Below, one piece after another: positions 46,117 to 58,858 of a stretch of 64,000 bases of DNA. Origin of the DNA: Miscanthus floridulus (lineage: Eukaryota > Streptophyta > Magnoliopsida > Poales > Poaceae); the NCBI RefSeq assembly GCF_019320115.1, contig NC_089586.1, positions 3,868,804 through 3,932,803 of the forward strand. The letters are read 5' to 3'. The position numbers and the translations under genes are program-made. The first letter of the stretch is position 1, and each line of letters begins with the position of its first letter. Below the pieces are notes generated by a model, which ran no database searches, had not been told where the DNA came from, and saw nothing but the letters and a program-made list of their open reading frames with translations.

Positions 46117-46440
46117 GCTGCTCTCTAGATCTAGAAGACGGAGGATGACGAGCTTTTGCTGCTGGATGCTGCGGAGGCCTGAGCTACTACAGCACATACA
46201 TATCTTCTTATATGAATTCTATCTCCAAAAGCTGGACAGTCAGCATGCCATGTCGCGTGCTTTTTGAAGCCGTTCGATTGGACGCGCGGATGGCCCAGAT
46301 CGGACGAGCCACGGTCTTTTTGTAAAAAAAACTCGAGCTTTAGTCGAATCAATCCGCAGTTCAGACATCCTCTCAGGGTTTTTTTAAAAAGCCCTTGAAC
46401 TTTACCGAAATCAACCCTCGATCCAGGCCTTCTCTCAACT
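46117..46440. other. Flank of the CACTA element, nothing recognised
   Basis: Before the CACTA inserted this joined the (TA)n and MITE end at 17690-17771. I see no gene or repeat. Confidence 0.5.
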
Positions 46441-47202
46441 TATGAACCTTCTCTCGCAGCGGCGCAGCCTCTCCTCCTCCGGCACCGCCCCTTCCTCTGG
46501 CCCAAATCCAACGTCCTCGCCCCGAGCTCGCCACGACCTCGCGTCGCCTGCCCCCGCCACCGTTGCCACCCTCGCGCCCCGTCCTCTCTCTCCCTCTCTC
46601 CCGACGTGGCGGCGCAGCGGGAGGCCCAAAACGCTGCCGCCTCCGCGCGCTGCCTACGACCGGAGCAGCCGCGCCCGTACCCCGCCTCCCCCCTGCGTCG
46701 GGGTCCGTCGGAGGTCCGAGGAGTGCGGCGGTGCGGGGTGGTTCGCAGGTTCACGAGGGAGGACCACGACATTGTGCGCCTGTGCCGTAGCTTGTCCGCT
46801 GCTCCCCGCGCAGCCCCCGTGTCGCTACGTCGTGGCCTGTCCGCCGCCCCGCGGACCGCGCAGCCATCAACACATGGTAGCGCGAGTCTGCACAGCCCTC
46901 GCTCCGGTGTGCCGCAGCCTGTCCGCAACTCCCCTTCGCCGCCTCCCTCCTCGCTACAACGGAGACGGCTTGGGCTCTGTCGGTCTGCCCCAAATCCGAC
47001 CAAGCACCGCCACGCTTCGGCGCCGGCTGCTCCGGTGCCCTCCGGGTCCCGGGTCCCGTGCTCGGGCAGGCGCGTGTGCAGCTCCTACGCCGCCTTCCTG
47101 CACGCCGCCCGTCGCCCGGCCGAGAGCTGGTCGATCGCGTCTGTGCCGCGACCGCCGCGTGCTCTACTCTGCTCTGCTGCTAGCTTGATGATGTCACCAT
47201 GA
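46441..47202 (+). other. GC-rich block with open frames on both strands
   Basis: Open frames run through here on the plus strand (46442-47188, 248 codons; 46606-47202, 198 codons) and on the minus strand (47003-46440). All are rich in Arg, Pro, Ala and Ser with no domain, and simultaneous opening of several frames is what high GC alone produces. It could be a first exon or a GC-rich transposon interior. I do not call a gene. Confidence 0.3.
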
Positions 47203-48355
47203 CACTATGGCTATGTCATATACTCCCTTTTCCTCTTGAAAATAAAACCCAAAATACTTCATAAATACACCCCTTCCCCAACATGGCCACGTATCGGCAT
47301 CTCCTCGGCGAAGCCAAGCACAGCACGAGAGCGTGTTCGTGCTCATTGCAGCTATGCCTTCTCTTGGTGTTCATCAGGTTGCCGCTGCTCTTCGGAAGAT
47401 TCAGACCATAAACATTTTTTTCTTTGTTCAGTTTTGATCACTCAAGGTCAACATGTGATTAGAAATGCCTCCTATTTTAAATAGTATATCACGTTTGGGA
47501 CAAGCTTGGTAGTTGATGCTTTCCATAAAGGTTTGAAGCACTGCTCCTAAAAATGCAAGGCTAGTGTGTAATGCAGAAAATCCATTCTTTCAAAAAAATG
47601 CAAAAAATCCATGCTAATTTTTTGACGGAATTGTTGCTAGCTTTATTAATCTTTTATACGCTTTATTAATCACAAGGGTCCCTGTAGTTTTTGCTACAGT
47701 ATATTAGCCCCCTGTATGAAGTTGTGGGATACCTTATTTACTTTTCTAATCTACTGTCACATACACATTATGCAAGGCTCTATGCTATTTTTGACTCGTG
47801 GTTTGGCAATTGGCACCAAGTTCCTAGGTATATACTAATTTTCATCAAGAGTTTTATATAGATATAAGTACTCAAATATAGATACGAAGTTGTAGGCTCT
47901 CAATTCAGCTGAACACTATAAATCTATTTAGTTTGTGTTGTCACGTATTGGGATCAAAATTAGCTCCAGTTCTGATAATCGTTACCTCAGCCGTGCCATA
48001 TATTTATTCTTCACTGTAGGTCATGACAAGAAATCTTCTTAAATTTCACCAAATACTCAATTTCTGATGAGCTACATTTTAATTACTACAAATACAATAA
48101 ATCATACTAAAGCTCATGGATTCATGTCTTCATCAATCATGTATTGTTCCTTCATTTTGTAAAGAAGATATCTAACACCCTAGAGCTTCCTATCGAGCTT
48201 CAACGCTCTATTATTTTACCATAGGCCAATAAAAAGACAGGGTTATCGAATATAGTGCGGCAAATGCCGCGCCCAGGTTTTTTAGTGCATGCTAGATGCT
48301 ACGGCATGGCGTGTGGTGAGGCTATTTATAAAGGCTACGCGAGGATCCTCATCCT
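47203..48355. other. AT-rich intergenic sequence
   Basis: About 1.15 kb with no gene, TIR or tandem repeat that I can support. Confidence 0.5.
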
Positions 48356-48359
48356 CACA

Positions 48360-48850
48360 CGTGTTTTAGGCCTAGTTAGTTTTCCTGTTAAACTTTAGTC
48401 TCTATCACATCGAATATTTAGACACATATATAAAGTATTAAATATAGACTAAAAAATAACTAATTATATAGATTATGACTAATTTGCGAGACAAATTTTT
48501 TAAGCCGAATCAGTCCACGATTTGATAATGTGGTGCTACAGTAAAGGTATAGGCCCTGCTCGGCTTGCTGAATCTTAGCTGAAAAATATTGTTCTGGTTG
48601 AAATATTGTGAGAGAAAAATACTGTTCCGGCTAAAAAAAGAAGTCGAACAAGCCGGATTTGAGGTAAGCCGAACGGGCCACAGTAAACATATGCTAATGC
48701 TAGATTAATTAGGCTTAATAGATTCGTCTCACGGATTACTGAGGAGTTGTGCAATTTATTTTATTATTAATATCCGAGCACTTTTATGTGACACCCCATA
48801 TGACACCTGATGTGACAACGCTAAACTTTACCCCTGGATTTGAACACCCC
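48360..48850. mobile_element. MITE interrupted by a second MITE
   Basis: Left part 48363-48545 has GGCCTAGTTAGTTTTCCTGT, then ATCGAATATTTAGACAC and TTTGCGAGACAAATTTTTTA. Right part 48680-48850 has TTAGGCTTAATAGATTCGTC and ends TTTGAACACCCC. These are the conserved words of a very common grass MITE family with a GGCCTTGTTTAGTT-type end. The nested insert is at 48546-48679. Confidence 0.65.
48546..48679. mobile_element. Nested hAT-type MITE
   Basis: 134 bp. GGCCCTGCTCGGCTTGC near the left end is inverted at the right as GTAAGCCGAACGGGCC. It is flanked by an 8-bp direct repeat ACAGTAAA (48538-48545 and 48680-48687), the duplication length of hAT elements. It carries GTGAGAGAAAAATACTGTTC, shared with the MITE at 63739. 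Confidence 0.72.
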
Positions 48851-49054
48851 CTATTTTATCCCGGCAACGGAATGCTTTTCTTTCCACTTGTGGAATGATG
48901 CCGTATTTAGCGTTCTCCAAAATTAGTAAGGTTAGTTGGTTGGTTGGTTTGGTTGGTTGTCCTTGTGCTCATTCAATCTAATAACGCAAACCAACTAGAA
49001 ATCACGCGTCGCACACAACCACACAGTATTCAGTCTGTTGGGCTAGGCTTATAC

Positions 49055-49169
49055 AATCGTATGCGATCGTGGATTATAAGCTATAACAGTATTTTTCTCT
49101 CGTACCAAATCAACCAAGCCAGCTAGCAGTAAATAATCTATGATCGTTTACGACGAAACGAACAGGCTG
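49055..49169. mobile_element. hAT-type MITE, right half
   Basis: Reads GTATTTTTCTCTCGTACCAA, then TGATCGTTTACGACGAAACG and ends AACAGGCT. This is the same family as 63739-63875. The left end is unclear; GGTTGGTTGGTTTGGTTGG at about 48930 may belong to it. Confidence 0.5.
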
Positions 49170-49890
49170 ATTGAATTCAGTAGTTGGATAAAAAATTCAG
49201 CATTTTGTATTAAATTAATTTGGTGATTAGATATTTAGGCCTCTAAAGGATTTCAAATGAACAATGCACTGCGAAAACGGAGCGGGGGAAACGACAAACG
49301 AGACGACACTGAAGATGAGATCTAGCAACGGCAGCGTCGGCAGGGCCGGCATGCGCTGATGGGAAGCCTGATGCTCACGGCCGGACCAGACAAGAGGCCC
49401 GTGACGAAATTAATGTAGACAATATATTTATTTGCATCATGTCCATGTGTTGCAGTTGTCTCTCATGTCTTCAACGTTGTTGTCATCGACCGTGTGTGTG
49501 TCGTTTCCAGTATGGCAGATCGATTAATTTTATTTTTCGGTCAGGCACAGCTCATACCATATGTTGTGCTGTCGTGCAACCGTGCTTGCCCTCGATCGTA
49601 CTACAGTGCCACTGAAATGGGAGTTCATCGCATTCTCTCGTATTTTCCGTGCAATTTACCCACGCCATTAGGCTTATGAACTCGAGGGAGTTTAGCACAA
49701 CGAGCCTGTGGATACTACCGCACTTGTCCTCGCACAAGTCCAAATTAAGTTTACTCCCACAAGTTTGGCCCGCCTATGTCCGGATATAAAGATGACGATT
49801 TTTGTTAAATGGACATCACTTTTTACTCTGTCCGCCCTGTATAAGGCACCAAGAGGCTACTAATTATTAGTTCCATTCACAAATTTATAT
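49170..49890. other. Intergenic sequence, nothing recognised
   Basis: Mixed composition with no domain-bearing frame or clear repeat. Confidence 0.45.
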
Positions 49891-49894
49891 ATAC

Positions 49895-51056
49895 TAGCAA
49901 ATATGTCCATGTGTTGCAATGTGACGTACATTTTATGTGGTCAAATTTAAAACTATTCTATTCTATGTACATCTCTCCTATTTTATATGACATATGCACG
50001 ACTTCGATATAAGTTTTAAGGTAACTTGAATAGCTAGAAATCCTAATGTAGATAGATACATCTATTCTAAATAACCTGAATAGGAATCATAATTCAAATA
50101 GAAAAGAATAAAAATAAGATAAATCTTTCCTGAATAGGAATCCTAATTCAAACAAAAAAGAATAAAAATAAGACAAATGTTTTCTTAATGTTAAACCACA
50201 TAAAGAATCTTAATTCACATGATTTTCCTTGAACTCTTTACGTGATTTTCTCTCTGCCGTGTCCGTATGTTCCTCTTGATTCCTTTTTCCGTGTTTCACT
50301 TGATTTTTGTCCCTCACCGTGTTCTTTTTTTACTTTATTTTTCCTTTCTAATTTTTCTTTTGCGTACTTCTATTGTCGTAGATGACCCAATACGTTTTGG
50401 AATCGAACTCCATATCGTATTAGGCAAGAGCTATTCTAATTCGTATGAGCACGGGTTATATAAGTCCAGACGGAAGAAACTCTACATTGTTCGAGAGTTA
50501 GAGTAAGACGGACCAAAAAATGGACAAACAAAAAAATAAGCTGAAATTTTATCTCTTTATTATTAGGTATAGATATAGATATGATAAAAAAGAAAAATGA
50601 CAAAAAAATTCAATCGAAAGTTAACGACAGATGCAATCAAATGTGGAAAGAGAGGATCGTGCAAAAAAAAACGCAAGCCAATTGGATACGGTAAAGCGGA
50701 CAAAAAAAGATAATTACACAGAAACTTCTCACGCTAATAAGAAAACAGGAAAACAAAAATAAAATGGAACAAAACCCAAAACTCTTCGTGGTTTGATACG
50801 GTGATAAGCTTTGCCTGATTTCTATTTTTATTATTTTCTATTTGAATTAGGATTCCTAGTTGTTCAGAATCGAAGAGATCTATCTGGATTAGTATTCGTA
50901 GCTATCCAGGTCACCTTATCTATGTGCATATGTCATATACAGTACGGGAGATTTGTAGATAGTTTTCACATTTATAGAGTTAGTTAGGGAGGGCCGGACA
51001 AAAAAAATGGGTGGAGAGAAATTTTACCTCTTTATTAATATTAGATATAGATAGGC
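49895..51056. repeat. Region of long imperfect inverted repeats, likely MITE-derived
   Basis: 49940-50110 (ACATCTCTCCTATTTTATATGA, AAGGTAACTTGAATAGCTAG, TAATTCAAATAG) recurs inverted at 50820-50975. Near-identical tails of the form AAATTTTACCTCTTTATTA followed by AGATATAGATA end at about 50578 and 51053 in the same direction. This fits two related non-autonomous elements, one inverted relative to the other, or one element with long inverted ends. Superfamily not assigned. Confidence 0.55.
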
Positions 51057-51639
51057 GTTCTGTGTTGTTGCGCTTTTTATTTTTTGGTGATTTTTTTTGT
51101 GGAAAAAATACCAAAAATAAAAAGTACAGCGACACCTAGCCCGGAATACTTGGAGGGGCAAGAATATCTTTTCGCAGGTGAACTTAATATCGTTACATGC
51201 CTCAACTCACGATAATATCAGTTAGGGAAGACAAATTTCAAGAGATGTCAAATAAGTAATATTTGAAGGTTGGGTGTTAAATTGTGAAAAGAATTTATTT
51301 TTGTCAGACAGGGAATTTTCTCTACGTACAAATCCTTTCCTTGGTCAACCACCCAGTCCCATCGACCACGCTTTACACACCAATGGATTTTTATAGCGTG
51401 TGCATGCATATATATGCTGATATAAGCACATCTTCCTCTTTGTCTGTTGCTTTTAGTTTCTTGTTTTCTTCACACGGGTAAGCAATCTAGGACGACGACC
51501 TGCTCCTTGGACTCTAATGAGTGAATCATCAACGCACCAGTACTAAATCACACATCACCTCGCGAATCAATATGTCACGCTCTCCCATCTCCATCACTCT
51601 TACGTGGCAGCAGCAAAGGACTGACGCGCCTATCACTTA
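51057..51639. other. Intergenic sequence before the truncated Copia
   Basis: AT-rich, no gene seen. The Copia coding sequence begins abruptly near 51640, so a truncation breakpoint lies about here. Confidence 0.45.
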
Positions 51640-52866
51640 CACGTTAAATCGGCATTTCTCAACGACGAACTAGCGGAGACCATCTTCGTCAGGCAACCCC
51701 CAGGTTTGGCCGTCAAGGGAGAGGAGCACATGGTGCTCCGACTGCGCAAGGCGCTCCACGGGCTGCGGCAGGCCCCATGAGCATGGAACGCCAAGCTTGA
51801 CGCTACGCTGGGCGAGCTTGGGTTTCAGCGGTGCGCAACCGAGCACGCGCTCTACACGCGGCGACGGGGGAAGGAGGAGCTCGTCGTCGGAGTGTATGTG
51901 GATGACTTGATCGTCACCGACGCGCGCACGGAGGACATCAACGGCTTCAAGCGTGAGATAGCGGCTCGTTTTCGAATGAGCGATCTCGGCGCACTCTCCT
52001 ACTACCTCGACATCGAGGTGAGACAAGGGAAGGAGGAACTCACGCCCGGTCAGAGCGCGTATGCCTCCAAACTGTTAGAGCGAAGCAACATGGCTGAGTG
52101 CAAGCCATGCATGACTCCGATGGAGGAGCGGCTAAAGCTGACGAAGGCTAGCACCGCGGCGAAGGTGGATGCAACACTCTACCAGAGCATCGTCGGCGGT
52201 CTGCGCTACCTAGTCCACACGAGGTCAGATATTACGTTTGTCGTGGGCTATGTCAGTCGCTTTATGGAGGATCCCAGAGAGGATCACTGGGCTATAGTGA
52301 AGCGGCTATTGCGCTACATCAAGGGAACGTTGGATCAAGGGATCATCTTTTCCAAGACCGATGAGAGTAGACTACAGCTCACTGTGTTCAACGATGCAGA
52401 CATGGCGGGGGACATCGACGGGCGATGGAGCACCTTTGACGTGCTCGTCTTCCTCGGATCGGTCCTAATTTCATGGCTGTCACTGAAACAGAAGGTGGTG
52501 GCGCTATCTACATGCGAGGTAGAGTACGTAGTGGCAGCTACAGTGGCGTGCCAAGTTGTGTGGCTACGCCGGCTGCTGGGCGAGCTTACCGGCATGAAAG
52601 CTCACCCACCAGCACTGATGGTGGACAACCAGACCGCCATCGCCCTCGTGAAGAATCCTGTTCTGCACGACCGAAGCAAACACATCGACGTGAAGTTTCA
52701 CTTTCTCAGAGACTATGTCGATAGAGGGCAGATCGTCATCGAGTTCGTCGAAACTGGTCGGCAACTCGCAGACATCCTCACCAAGCCGCTTGGACGTCTT
52801 CGACTCATGGAGCTGAAGGAGATGATTGGCATGGAGGGGGTACAAGGAATAGCAGTAGGATTATGA
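51640..52866 (+). pseudogene. 5'-truncated Copia pol: reverse transcriptase end and RNase H
   Basis: Begins inside reverse transcriptase with VKSAFLNDELAE near 51647 and IFVRQPPG near 51690. ALHGLRQAP follows, then a TGA at 51778-51780 in place of the usual residue before AWN. The catalytic YVDDLIVT is near 51895. A long open frame then runs to 52866 with RNase H motifs LSTCEVEYVVAA near 52510 and ADILTKPLG near 52780. GC-rich codon use and sequence differ from the element at 317-10767, so it is another Copia family. LTR, gag, protease, integrase and the first half of RT are missing upstream. Confidence 0.88.
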
Positions 52867-52873
52867 GAAGAAT

Positions 52874-53360
52874 TGTTAGAATAATTTACTGCTTTCCTTG
52901 TGTGAACACATAGCAAGGGAAGGCGGTGCCGAAAAGGCTCCCTGCTGTGGTATTGTAGTTGCTGTAGTGGCAGGTGCCGAACGGCTCACTTGCCGAACTG
53001 TAGCCACATGCAAGGACAGGTGTAGAAGTCAGTCCTGCTGTGTTATCTAGTTACTGTTGCAGTATGTGCGTTGTACTAGGACTAGATGGATAGAGTTGTA
53101 TAAATAGACATACACGGCAACTCAGTAAAGAGAGTTCAGATTTGCCATCTCCCATATAGGGCTTCGGCCAATGCTGGTGTCTTGTACTATGTGTGTATGC
53201 TCTGTTCTCTCTCTTCTTCAACCTCTAGTCATAGTGTGTGGGGACGGACAACGCTTGTTCGTGGTCGGCTTAGCTAGTGGGTGCTCGGCAACACTAGCGG
53301 GTGCTCGGCAAGACTGGTGAGCGGTCAACTCACCTGGATCGGTGATCCTGTGGGCTAACA
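52874..53360 (+). repeat. 3' LTR of the truncated Copia
   Basis: 487 bp starting TGTTAG and ending CTAACA, exact inverted termini, a few bases after the pol stop. A TATAAATAG promoter box lies inside at 53099-53107. Confidence 0.82.
53099..53107 (+). promoter_or_regulatory. TATA box in the Copia LTR
   Basis: TATAAATAG at a normal place for the U3 promoter of a 487-bp LTR. Confidence 0.6.
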
Positions 53361-54138
53361 ACGAAATGGATAAGAGCATGTTTGGAAGGATGGTTTTGGG
53401 TCTAAAACCCTGTAAAATATAGGCCCGCAAAATTATACCGGTTGAGATGAAAAACGCTATCTGGATGACCGGTGACTCTACTAAAATTCCATCCATTTAG
53501 AGTTGTTACCACCAGAAAAATAAAAAAACGTCTCCACAGGCCACACTTTTTCCCTTGCCACCCACCTCCCTTTCTTCACCGCAACATCCGCTAGCGCCAC
53601 AGCCCACACTCTCCCACGCCATCCACCGCCCTCTTAGACGCGGTAGTCGGTCGCTGGCACCTCTCCCGCGCGGACCATCGTCTATGGTCACCGGCCTTTG
53701 GGAACCCAGTGTCGCCCATGATATTTGCATTCCAAGTGTTTTATTGCTTGCTCTCTCTCTCTCTCTATTGATATTTGCATGACAATTTCAGAATAGCTGC
53801 AGGCATTTAAGTCTATACCCAAACAGCCTTTTTTCAGGGGTGTAAAAAGTATCTGCATTCCAAGTGTTTTATTGTGCACAACAAATTACTGGTGTATTAC
53901 ATTTACAGGTGTATGGAATTTCAAAGCACCCAAACAGGACTAAGTGTTGTCTCATGGCCACCCTCTAATTGACCTAGTTAGAGAGACCCTGATATGCCTT
54001 AATGACCCATCCGTGGGCACATCAGGAAGTGTCCATCGATGGCCTGTTGGCATGTAGACACAAGCCCCACATGTCAAACCCTACATAGACTAGTCCTGGT
54101 TTGATGGACAGTCCAGATCTATTCTTACTAGTAGTATG
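53361..54138. other. Intergenic stretch with a direct repeat and a (TC)n run
   Basis: TGCATTCCAAGTGTTTTATTG occurs at 53726-53746 and again near 53854-53874. A CTCTCTCT run lies at about 53750-53766. GTTTGGAAGG near 53387 and CACCCAAACAGG near 53935 could be ends of a MITE, but the pairing is weak. Confidence 0.4.
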
Positions 54139-57100
54139 TGTAACACCCTAGGCGTTGAGCTTGCATAATTTGACTTGCATTGCATGAGCATGAGCACCAA
54201 GCATTCATATTTAAGCTTTTTACATTTGAAACATGTAATTGAAACATATGAAACATGCTTGATATTTTATGTTTCTTTGTATATATGCATATGATCATGA
54301 GTGAATACATGTAAATGGTTGATGTGAGTCACTAAAACATATTAGCTACACTTAGGATGACTAACGGAATATGGTTCATGAAGATCACTTTGCCTGATCA
54401 AGTACTTAAGTGATGCTATGCATGTTGACCTAGAAAGCTTTATATGTAACCAATATATGAAATGATTGTGTGACCTTATAAATAGCTTAAACATGCTTAG
54501 AGTGTCATTACGAACAACTTTGGTATTCATGGCTAGGGTTAAATTGGTCACTAAGTCATAGTTTAAGTGCAAGTCATCATTTGAATGTAATGGGTTTGAC
54601 CAAGCTTGAACTATATGATAGAGACCTTGCATGGATGTGGTCACTAAAGCAAAGTTGTAGTATTTGATAAGGGGAACAACTTTTATTTTTGGGTCATAGA
54701 CTACTTTAGCTCCTAACATGCTTGAAATAGGCTCACAAGATTCAATAATTCACTATTTGAGATGATTTTACTCAGTAACCATTTCGAATTGGGTCTTGAT
54801 CGTTTAAGAAGAATTGTAGGTGGTACTTAAGGCTACAACTTTAGTTTAGATCGTTGGCGTTAATTCTTCATGGTTTAGAAGATCAAGCTTCATGAAATAT
54901 CGCTGTCAGGCTCGGGTTCAGGCGCTGATGGACACCACGCCGCGCTCTATCATGGCCGACAATGGACAGAGCATGGCTGCCGCGTGGCCGCCGTCGGTCG
55001 ATGCCTGGCCTCGACGCTGCGCGCTGGCAGCCGTTATCTGCACCGCACCGCGCTCCATTTCCACTCACTCCTGTCCACTCTCTCACTCTCTAGTGCTAGC
55101 CCTGCCTCTCGTCGCGGAACCAAGCAATGCCACCGAGCATAGCACCACCTCCGTCGTCGCCTCGTGTACGCTCCACTGCACCACCATCGCCTCCATCTCG
55201 CCCATAGCTGTGCCATGTCCACCTCCACCGCCTCGACGTGTTTGTAGCATCAGAAGAGCTTCGGTGAGGCGTATTCGCCATTTCCCTCTAGCCGGAGATC
55301 TCGGCCGCCATAGCCGCCTCCACGGTGAACTCGCCACTGCTTGGCTCACGCGTGCGTTGCTTCCGGTTGTGTGCGTTAGGGCTTGGTTAGGATAGGTGTT
55401 AGCTCATGTTATGATGTTACCGCCGTTAGTGGTCTCGCCAGCGCAGAACATGGCGACCCACGCCGCCGCGCTCTCACCTCGGTGCCACCACGCCGTGGCC
55501 AGAGCTCGTCGGAGCCTCTCGTCTGGTTTGTGAAGTAGATATAGCGTCGCTTAGTCACCACGAATCTCATGCGCCTCTTACCAAGCTTCGCCATTGCCTT
55601 CCATGGCTGGCACACCATAGCACTGCACCGCCGTGCCACCATGAACGGCGATGAGCACTCTCCTATGCACGCGCACCTCCACCACCTAGGTCACCCAATG
55701 CGCTTTGGTCTGTAGATCACGTAGATGCACTTGGTTTCACCGGAGAGCTCACCAGCGACGAGCTGTGGCCGGTCCGCGTCGATCCAGCGCCGCTTCTCTG
55801 TTTTGTCTCGCTGACATGTGGGGTCAACTGACCAGCGGGTCTCGTCTGTCAGTGACTCAGTTTAGAAAAGATGGTTCAATTATTTCCAAATTTCATGTTG
55901 TTTTATAAAATTTATATCTAGAGTTTGGTAGATCCAAATTTGGTGGTTCAAATTTTGTTAGGATCTTGGTGAAGTGTAGTATTTAGGAAAAATATAATAT
56001 TAGCAATTGTAGTAGAGTTTCTAGAAGAATTAAATTGAAACTTGAAATGTGTTTTTAAATGTATGCAAACTTGTTTAATTTATATCTAGAGTTCCTTTGC
56101 TCTAAAAATTATGAAATTTATATGGTGAGCTTTTCTTGATAAGTATAAGCTCTGGTAAAAATTTGAGGGTCAGTGCATAAATAGTTTTTGAGTTATAGAT
56201 TTTTCTTTTATAATTAGGTGATCCTTGTGTGAATTTTTGTAAATTATATATGAATCCAATGCTCATGAAATTTATTGGAGGTTGTCCTAGTACTTTATGG
56301 ATGCTAAGAAAAATATAAAATATATTGCTTGACACTTTTCACTAGGGTTTCCTATTTATGTTATTTTAAGCCTTTATGCCTTGTCATTTTTGCATAGAAT
56401 GTTTTACTTGGTAAAATGGCATAAAACTTTTACAGTAGTCTATTGGTAGCACTAGTAAGCCACTATAAATATCTGAGAATTTATAATGTACATTTGGTAT
56501 ATGTTTATTATTTAACATAAGTATCTTAGTAAATTAATAAAGGCATTTAAATAAATAGTTTGGGCATGGCCATTATATTTTCTTGAGTGTATTTGATGTC
56601 CTTGTCTGTTGGTATGATTGGTGAGGTCAAATTTGGAATGGCTATATGCAATAGAAATATCGTTGCTTTATAATTCGGGTGAGAAGAGTTTTCGAACAGA
56701 TTCTGTGGTTTGGTATATTGCATAGTAAGAATGATGTTTGCTATAACAATGGTTAATAACAAAGTTGTAGGTAACTTCTTCATATATCTTGTGTCAAAAT
56801 TTCAGGACAATAGGCCAAAGGGTTTAGGAGTTATAGCTGTTTAAAGTTAGTTTTCCAAAATGCTCGCTCTCTGGAATTTCTGGACAACACTAGATTGATT
56901 GTCTGTTTTGGTTAAGATAGATTGCGAATTATCTTTTGGTGATTAAATAAGAGTTGTAGACAATTTGATAAGCTTTCCAGAAAGTTCAAGATCACAGCAT
57001 TTGGATAAGTAGAACTTTAGTTATGAGTAAAACAAGTAGCTGCTGTTTTGTGGTATAGTAAATGAATTGTTGAAGTGTTTGATTAAGTAATCAAGAAGAG

Positions 57101-58858
57101 ATATGCACATACTCAGTAAAATGTGATGCACTTGTTATTACTTTAACACCATGCTATTAAGAATACTTACAAGAATCCATTCATCATGTATCATCATACT
57201 ATACTTGTTAGCAAGTATGTATTCGCAATATCTTATGCCATACTCATGCATCTAGGATCGACAGAGGAGACAACGTTGCTGGAGTTCAACGAAGGAGAGG
57301 AAGGAGACCAGCAGGAGATTCCTCAAGCCGCAGCTCCCGAAGGCGAGGAGCAGACCCCAGAAGAGCTTCCGGAGTGCCCTAACCACCGCCCCACTTCCTT
57401 TCTGAAAGGCAAGCCCTGGAGCATTCTAAGTCTTCCAGTATTTTACAAAATATTACTCGAGTCCTTTATGATTGATGCATTAGGTTATAAGAGTTGATTG
57501 GAACCCCTCGATGCATATATTTTCCCTGTCCAGAAATATACTTTTAACCCTATATAGGTCTAGGATCGAATATATGCTTAGCCATGCTTAGACCGGTAGA
57601 AGTCGGGTGATTTCCTATCACCTACGAGATATAGGTGGATACCGAAGCACGGTTGGCTATATTTTGCTATCGTGGAAAAGAACCATGGGGTAATGTAAAT
57701 CGAGGCCGGGCGGAGTCTATGATAGGTTGACTCATGTGATTCCGTCTGTGCTAATTAAGGACCATACCGTTGTTGGACCTTTTGACAAGATTGAACGCAT
57801 GCCTATCACTTAGCTGGCCAGATAACTCGTTTTGACCGCGAAGCCGAGTAGCTCAACTCAGACCGGGCCCCGCTCTGTAAGAGTGCGCACTCTGGATGGT
57901 AGTAAGGATGGGCGGGGAGCCAGACAGAGCCCAAGGGCAGGCTGGGCCTGAACGTCCTGGCATTTGGTGTCCCTGATTGTGCGGCGCTGGGCGAACCCAC
58001 GAAATGTGTACTTGAGTTGTACCAAAGGTGACCTAAGGCTACTGTGGCTGGTAGACCCAGGTTTGTGTTAGGAATAAATTCCCAGCTGGTTGAAATCGAT
58101 TCAAATCGTCGTCTCTCCCGGATAGTGAGAAACTTGACTAGCTCCAGCATCGTAGTAATTGTATTATAGAATATGATGGTTCAGATAAATATGGAATTAC
58201 AATACCTGCTATGGTTACTATTGTATGCTCTTAAAATGATATACCACATGTTTGATATAGGATAGTTGTTAATTTAGAGATTAATTATTTTTTATGCAAA
58301 ATGTTGTCAAGCTACAACCACTTATACAGCCTTGCATAACCCTTGGAGTCAATTTATTTCTGGTTTATGACGGGTAAGTCTAGCTGAGTACCTTCTCGTA
58401 CTCAGGGTTTTATTTCCCATTGTTGCAGATGTCATAGTTTATCATGGGTATTGCAAGAGTTGCTTCTATCACGCTGTGGATGAGGAGTAAGCCTTGGGCA
58501 GGCTTCTTTATTAATCCCTCTACATGCTTTTGTGGACTGTGATCGTATGTTGGTACTGTACTAAACTAAGTTGGCAAATGCTACTTTCAAACTTAATTTG
58601 CTTCCGCTATTATCTATCAAACCTAGTTTGTAATAACTTTGGTTCATACTCTGATGATGGAAAAGTATCTGCGAATTTTATGTAATATGTGACATGTATG
58701 TTAAATCATGTACGATCTTGGTTGTGGTAGATCGTTTATCGAGACCCGTTGTGGTACTCGTCAGACTACCGGGTTTATATGGGCTCAAGTATGACAGTGC
58801 AACCGCTTGTGGGCTGCCATTGTACTTGTACTCTTATAAATTGGTCGGTTCTACGACA
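54139..58858 (+). mobile_element. Tekay/Del-like solo LTR, about 4.7 kb
   Basis: Starts TGTAACACCC at 54139 and ends GGTTCTACGACA at 58858, close to GGTTCTGCCACA at the ends of the LTRs at 27057 and 34667. Shared interior words in the same order: GGTAGAAGTCGGGTGAT near 57596 (GGTAGAAGTCGAGTGAT at 25708), and GGGTAAGTCTAGCTGAGTAC and CTCAGGGTTTTA near 58375-58410 (26490-26530). No primer binding site follows and no internal region is present. Flanking pentamers do not match, so boundaries or history are uncertain. Frames within it, including the 57186-57497 acidic frame, have no domain. Confidence 0.75.

Noticed and set aside
46442..47188. 248-codon plus-strand frame as a host gene
   Set aside because: Alternative frames on both strands are equally open, composition is low-complexity and no domain or clear promoter is present.
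54892..55395. 167-codon frame in the GC-rich part of the solo LTR
   Set aside because: Same kind of chance GC-rich frame as in the other Tekay-like LTRs.
57186..57497. Acidic 103-codon frame within the solo LTR
   Set aside because: Lies inside LTR sequence, has no domain, and half of it is hydrophobic AT-rich translation.
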